Source: Ovis canadensis (Eukaryota; Chordata; Mammalia; Artiodactyla; Bovidae). From it: a stretch of DNA of 64,000 bases. Within the stretch, counting starts at the first letter, position 1. Each line of letters starts with the position of its first letter. A program made the translations under genes and the position numbers. The stretch spans positions 17,357,001-17,421,000 of the forward strand of contig NC_091246.1 of the NCBI RefSeq assembly GCF_042477335.2. Reading direction: 5' to 3'. The notes beneath the pieces are model-generated. The model searched no databases. It saw only the letters and a program-made list of their open reading frames with translations, and was not told the DNA's origin. Of the stretch, positions 59,607 to 64,000 are shown in pieces.

Positions 59607-59645
<39 letters not shown>
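59604..59645. repeat. (CA)n to (AT)n microsatellite
   Basis: It grows from the SINE tail: ACACACACATATACATAT followed by about 15 AT units. Confidence 0.9.
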
Positions 59646-59647
<2 letters not shown>

Positions 59648-60236
59648 TATATTTATGACCAAATACTTTTGCATAGTGGAGAATGGTCTTAGAGAATATG
59701 TATGTTAGAATAAACAGAATGTTGGTAGAAACAAGAACATTAGAGGCACCAGTGAGGTTTCAGAAGGAAATGAGGAACATGATACTGGAAACTGAAAGAA
59801 AGGTAGTTATATGTGCTACAGTTTTGTGGTAAGCAGTGAACTTGGGTGTTTAGTTGAGATTTGGAAGCAACCTGCTGATGGTCTGAGTTGGTTTCTTCTT
59901 GCTTCTTACAATGAAGTGTGAGAGGAAAGCTTTGAATTGAGGAAATAACTGATAAACAAAAAAAACAAGACTTGATGATTTGGGAAATTATCAGCCTATC
60001 CAGTCTGTAAAAAATTACAAAATTAGGAGAGTTATTCTTAGGAAGAGCTAGCTGTGGAGAGAAAGTTAAGGACGTGGCTGGGCAACTTTTGCTAGTGTTA
60101 AGAGATTAGGTGTATAATTCATGGATCCATTCAGCTCTCACAGCAGAAGCCAGGAATAAAAATGAGATTATCCAGGAAAGGTCTGTGAAGGATCATCTTG
60201 ACTAACGGCATGGATCCCCTGTGTCATATCTGTGTG
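59646..60236. other. Intron 4 sequence, nothing recognised
   Basis: No repeat or exon identified. Confidence 0.4.
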
Positions 60237-60292
60237 CGTGCGTGCACAGTTGCTCAGTCATGTCCAACTCTTTGTGATCCCATGGACTGTAT
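60237..60292 (-). mobile_element. Bov-tA 3' scrap
   Basis: CAGTTGCTCAGTCATGTCC to CCCATGGACTGT in reverse. It lies 16 bases from an opposite Bov-tA. Confidence 0.85.
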
Positions 60293-60307
60293 ACATAAAT
60301 ACACACA

Positions 60308-60515
60308 TGGCCTTCCCTGGTGGCTCAGTGGTAAAAGAATCCACCTGCCAACGCAGGAGACACGGGTTCGATCCCTCGTTAGGAAGATCCCCTGGAGAAG
60401 GGAATGGCAACCCACTCCAGTATTCTTGCCTGGGGAATTCCATGGGCAGAGAAGCCTGGCGGGCTACTGTCTATGGGAGTAGCAAAAGAGTCGGACACGA
60501 CTGACCAGCTAACAC
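60308..60515 (+). mobile_element. Bov-tA SINE
   Basis: Complete sense copy with GCCTTCCCTGGTGGCTCAG head, ACGGGTTCGATCCCTCG B-box region and GAGTCGGACACGACTGACC end. A CA repeat follows. Confidence 0.93.
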
Positions 60516-60524
60516 TTCCACTTT

Positions 60525-60547
60525 CTCACACACACGCACACACACAG
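60525..60547. repeat. (CA)n microsatellite
   Basis: CTCACACACACGCACACACA, an interrupted CA tract after the SINE tail. Confidence 0.85.
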
Positions 60548-60639
60548 AACTAGTATTTTCCAAGTTTCACACATACACATACATGCATACACAAAATATC
60601 ATAATGGACCCCATGATTTCACTTGACAAACTATTAATC

Positions 60640-61160
60640 ACTCAATCATTCACATAGCATTTAATGACTACCTACTATGTGGTAGGTGCTCCAGATATAA
60701 AAGCAATCAAAAGAGAGAAAATGCCTGTACTTGGCCACTGGTATTCTTTGAAGCATGAGGGGAAGCCAAGGGGTGAGAAAAACAAACATAATGGGTAAGT
60801 AAATTATAAAATACGATAAATGTTGGGTGGGGGGGAATAGAGGGAAGTGTTTCAATTTTAAGTAAGATAGTCCTCATTGAGAAGTTAAGCTCTGAAAAAC
60901 TACTTTGAGAAAAGTGGATAAGAGAGCTAGCGGCCTAAGGAAAAAGATTCTAGACAGAGAGAGAAGTTAGTTTTAAAACAGACAACACCTGGCTTGTTCA
61001 AGGATACCGTGCAGTGAGCAAAGGAGAGAACGTGAGAGCTGAAGTCAAAGCAAATTGGGTGTGGTGGAGACACGTGTCTTAGGGGGTCTCAGAAGCCAGT
61101 TGGGCGGACACTACAAGGTTTTAAACACAGGAGAATCACAACTTGATTTCAGTTTTACAG
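60640..61160. mobile_element. Ancient mammalian repeat (L2-like start)
   Basis: AATGACTACCTACTATGTGG, GTGCTCCAGATATAAAAGCA, CACTACAAGGTTTTAAACAC and the purine-rich middle match the same old family as 18755-19210, in the same order. Tentative. Confidence 0.45.
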
Positions 61161-62165
61161 CCCTGAGAAATGTTTCACGGAGGAAATTTCAAGGCATATA
61201 CTCAAAATGAGAAAAATGTCCCCTTTCACTAATGTCTTATTATAACTTATTTACGTATTTATCAATCAAAGCTTCCTTTGTTCCATTTCTAAACTACCTC
61301 ATTCAAGCTTTAAGGGATACATTCTAAGTTAAACATCTGACATCTACTGGTTCATTCAAACACATATTTCATCATTCATACTACTTCTCAACCCTCATTT
61401 TTAATCCATTCTAATGAGTCTATTTTACATTAAGTCTTCCTCACCTTGCTTATTATGGCCACTAAAGCCTAAGTCTTTCCTTACTGAATTGTGCAAATGG
61501 TAACTATATTTCTTTATTTCATTTTCAGTTGCATCAGGAATACATTTGTGACTTATTTGATTGGGTCAATGTCTGTAGAGAAATCTAACAATTAGGTTCT
61601 CCTAAATGGGTGCAAAAGGTAGTTTGAATTGTACAAGCACAGAATGGGTTATTTCCTCTTTTTCTTATTTTTTGTAAGTAGTTACTCAACTCTCATTTTT
61701 AAACTAACAGAGCTTTATGATAATGTATTGACTATTCATATAAGTTTGACATTTTACCACCAGAACTATGAATAATTTGGAATCTGGGTGATGATGTAGC
61801 CATTAATGAAAATGCCAAAAGCCTGCCACTGATTCCAGAGAAGTCTGTTCCTGTTCTCAGTTCATAAATACACTCTCTTCCCACAATTCTATAACAATCC
61901 AAGAGCTTTTGCTTGGTTTTATTTTCTAAGAGGAGGAACCCACAGAAAAAGTAATCAATATTTATTTTTAAAGCTACATTTAAGACAGTAGACTTTCTGA
62001 AAAAAAATAATAATAATAATAGGTTTCCTGGTTTTCTCCCCATTATCATTTTATTTATCTGTTTGTTTCTTTCATTCATGTTTAGAGTCCAAAATGTTTG
62101 AAAAATAAATTTGGTAAAATCTAAAGATAAAAGACCACGTCTCAGTATAGTCTATGCAAACTCAC
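61161..62165. other. Intron 4 sequence next to exon 4, nothing recognised
   Basis: AT-rich. An (AAT)n tract of five units lies at 62007-62021. A 115-codon minus frame (61732-62079) has no motif or splice support. Confidence 0.4.
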
Positions 62166-62253
62166 TAGGACATCTTCAGCCATTCCTCAGCTTCTGGTTT
62201 CCAACATCCTTTTACCAGCTGCTCAAAATTTGTGATAATGCTACCACCTGCAC
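62166..62253 (-). CDS. TMEM38B: TMEM38B (TRIC-B) coding exon 4
   Basis: This 88-base exon completes the Gly codon from exon 3, adds 28 codons and ends with TA of a Tyr codon. It encodes GAGGSIITNFEQLVKG and then a loop ending EEWLKMS. The glycine-rich GAGGS belongs to the pore-lining helix of TRIC channels. Acceptor CTTTTTAG/GTG and donor CCTA/GTGAGT are clear. Because 88 is not a multiple of three, skipping shifts the frame; from memory, a human osteogenesis imperfecta deletion removes exactly this exon (c.455_542del), and the length agrees. Compared with human as I recall it, the loop has Cys for Asp after VKG, Gln for Arg in NFE-x-LV, and AE for GD; these are apparent changes I cannot check against other ruminants. 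A Bov-tA SINE begins only about 33 bases upstream of the acceptor. Confidence 0.95.
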
Positions 62254-62285
62254 CTAAAAAGACCAAGATAAGATAGGAATGTATT

Positions 62286-62474
62286 AGTTGTTTAGTCATG
62301 GCAAACTCTTTGCGAGCCCATGGACTACAGCCCAGTAGTTTCCTCTGTCAGTGGACTTCTCCAGGAAAGGATACTAGAGTGGGTAGCCATTCCCTTTTCC
62401 AGGGGATCTTCCCGAGCCAGGAATCCAACCCAGGTCTCCTGCACTGCAGACTGATACTTTACCATCTGAGCCAC
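62286..62474 (-). mobile_element. Bov-tA SINE abutting the exon 4 acceptor
   Basis: The reverse copy begins with TTAGTTGTTTAGTCATGGC (the tail) and ends with the head GAGCCACC. In transcript direction its tail reads GACTAAACAACTAATAC about 30-45 bases before exon 4. In sense with the gene. Confidence 0.92.
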
Positions 62475-63268
62475 CGAAACAAGAATACTTAACCAAATAT
62501 TCTTGAGAAAATATATGAAATGAAGCCATAATTCTCTCCTGACTTAAAATTCCAAGCTACAATTCTTAGGAGGAAGAAGAATGTTGCTTTCTACATTTAT
62601 GGTACTGAGACAACTGTAGTTCTTTCAAGGCAGCTGTTTATTGTACTACAATTAAGGTTAAAACTAGGGTCTCAGACAGAGATGTAACTTGAGGTTTGTT
62701 TCTGACCTGAAAAAAAAACCTCCTCTGCTTTATCATTTCCTTCCCTGATTTCAGTTTTAGGTGCATAACTGTAACAACAGATTGAAAATTTAATTTCAAC
62801 TTACAAAAGAACAATAAAGGTAGGTAATACAGAGTGAACATAAACCCATAATCAATCACATTTACTATTTCAGAGTATGCAAGATGGAAAAAAAATCCAG
62901 AAAAAACAAAGAGCAAAATTTCTTTAATTAGGTAAACAACATAATTTCTTATGTAAACTTGTTTTATTTATGATGACAACTATACCTTAATTAACTATGA
63001 ATCTCTCTGGTTACAGCTATTAATCAAACCAATAATAAATATTGTATATTTTAAGGCAATCAGCTGTAAAATAATGGCTGATGACTAGTACTAGTTAAGA
63101 GTGCCAGTTTTGGATTAAATTAACCAGTCAACAGAAACAATGCTTTCATCTTCCAAAGAAGTCTCTGTTATTAAAGTATGTGGTCCCCATTAATGTAACT
63201 AAAGAACTATTCAGTATTTGTAGTATACCAATAACAGAATATTTATGAACACATGTTGTTAATATTAC
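62475..63268. other. Intron 3 sequence between the SINE and exon 3
   Basis: AT-rich intronic DNA without a recognised repeat. Confidence 0.4.
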
Positions 63269-63453
63269 CTCGGGCCCATCCAATAGCTATCATGACTATC
63301 CAGCCATTTTTGTAATAGCTATTAGCATGTGTGACTCCACCTACTATTTTCCAAGTTCTGGTCACTTCCTTCATTCCCGCAGCCAACAGTTGAACAGGTA
63401 GGAATGAGTATCCCTGGGAAATTAGGTCATATGGGCAAAAAAATGCAATATAC
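63269..63453 (-). CDS. TMEM38B: TMEM38B (TRIC-B) coding exon 3
   Basis: TRIC-B is a homotrimeric potassium-permeable channel of the ER membrane. It carries counter-ions during calcium release through IP3 and ryanodine receptors, and loss in humans causes recessive osteogenesis imperfecta (type XIV). The exon has 185 bases: the last base of a Trp codon, 61 full codons beginning YIAFFCPYDL, and the first base of the next Gly codon. It contains the family's KEV motif (GMKEVTRTW), placed between membrane segments in TRIC proteins and tied to lipid binding in the trimer, and then NSYYKNGWIVMIAIGWAR, the start of the next helix. The acceptor is TTTAATTTCAG and the donor CGAG/GTAATA. The protein is very close to human TRIC-B; differences such as Phe for Tyr after QGYS are conservative. 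A CHR-type SINE lies about 160 bases upstream in intron 2. Confidence 0.96.
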
Positions 63454-63610
63454 CTGAAATTAAAATTTAAATATTTTAATATGACTGTATCAGAACAAAA
63501 AAAATCTAGCGTTTATCAGCAATAACAATCTGATAAAACACAACAAATGGAATTATCCAAACAAACATGGAATGTGACTGCAAGAAGACCACAGATAATC
63601 TGAATCAAGT

Positions 63611-63735
63611 CAGTTTTTTTTTTTTTTTGGCTGCTCCATGAGGCATGCGGGATCTTAATTCCCCAACCAGGGAACAATCCATGCTCCCTGCAGGAAAGCA
63701 CAAATTGTTAACCACTGGACTGCCAGAGAAGTTCC
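63611..63735 (-). mobile_element. tRNA-derived SINE (CHR/SINE2 type), head part
   Basis: Poly-T start (63614-63629), then GGCTGCTCCATGAGGCATGC, CCCAACCAGGGAACAATCC and head end CCACTGGACTGCCAGAGAAG. Reverse orientation, upstream of exon 3. Confidence 0.85.
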
Positions 63736-63916
63736 AAATTGCATTTTTTAAATCACATGAAGCACATAAAAAAAAACTGTCAAAAAGTTATAATGAAAGA
63801 GGAATATAAATTTTGTACTTCTGAGTACCCTATATATGCAGTAAGTTCCTAACCTGTGTCTGTACTACTCTAGAAGCTAAGTACTGAATGCACCAACAAT
63901 ATAAAGCAAGTGTATA

Positions 63917-64000
63917 ATCACCCTTATGGCAGAAAGCGAAGAAAAGCTAAAGAGCCTCTTGATGAAAGAGGAGACTGAAAAAGTTGGCTTAAAGCTCAAC
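63917..64000 (+). mobile_element. BovB fragment running off the right edge
   Basis: TCACCCTTATGGCAGAAAGC through TTGGCTTAAAGCTCAAC is the sense BovB segment just after the YADD motif. It contains a small deletion (the VKVK stretch shortened). Confidence 0.9.

Larger units (their letters stand above)
38486..64000 (-). other. TMEM38B: TMEM38B gene body, exons 3 to 6 with introns (5' part outside window)
   Basis: This is the 3' two thirds of the TRIC-B gene, read right to left. Joining the four coding segments gives one open frame from residue 90 to the stop, assuming human numbering. The introns are 63454 and beyond (intron 2, partial), 62254-63268 (intron 3), 57096-62165 (intron 4) and 38796-56977 (intron 5). 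Donor sites read GTAATA, GTGAGT and GTAGGT; all acceptors end in CAG or TAG after pyrimidine-rich stretches. Coding lengths of 185, 88, 118 and 216 bases fit a 291-residue protein, the human length as I recall it. In human the gene lies in the FKTN-TAL2-TMEM38B-ZNF462 region with a large gene-poor interval after TMEM38B, which agrees with the lack of genes at 1-38480. Nothing in the four exons suggests a pseudogene: introns are kept and there is no frameshift or early stop. Confidence 0.96.

Overview
This window is nuclear DNA of a ruminant, most likely a bovid such as cattle, sheep, goat or a relative. The evidence is the repeat content. BovB (RTE-type) retrotransposon copies occur throughout, with several dozen Bov-tA and Bov-A2 SINEs, CHR-type tRNA SINEs, ruminant-type L1 3' ends, and older mammalian MIR, L2, MER5 and Tigger-like remnants. 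No bacterial, plasmid or CRISPR-like feature is present. Species cannot be fixed from sequence alone.

One protein-coding gene is supported: TMEM38B, encoding TRIC-B, the trimeric intracellular cation channel of the endoplasmic reticulum. It lies on the minus strand. Four coding exons are in the window, in transcript order: exon 3 (63269-63453), exon 4 (62166-62253), exon 5 (56978-57095) and exon 6 with the stop codon (38580-38795). Every junction has a GT donor and an AG acceptor, the phases agree, and the exon lengths (185, 88, 118 and 216 coding bases) match my recollection of the human gene. Exons 1 and 2 lie beyond the right edge. Introns of about 18.2 kb (between exons 6 and 5), 5.1 kb and 1.0 kb are filled with repeats.

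Positions 1 to about 38480 lie downstream of TMEM38B and I find no coding gene there. Layout: BovB and old L1 pieces (1-2565); scattered SINEs and an L1 3' end (2961-9309); a BovB copy with an inverted 5' half (9310-11746); relatively repeat-poor sequence with MIR, L2, CHR and MER5 remnants (11747-22486); a U6 snRNA-L1 chimeric retrocopy (22502-22703); a broken endogenous retroviral integrase (23500-23870); two head-to-head old L1 elements (23918-32375); SINEs and an old L1 3' end (34058-35825); and apparently unique sequence up to the gene.

The most notable observations concern retrotransposition. They are a U6-L1 chimera with probable target-site duplications, a twin-priming-type BovB inversion with a 4-base microhomology junction, a BovB plus Bov-tA pair inside one target-site duplication, and a Bov-tA whose tail lies where the exon 4 branch point is expected. 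I found no wholly new biological system.
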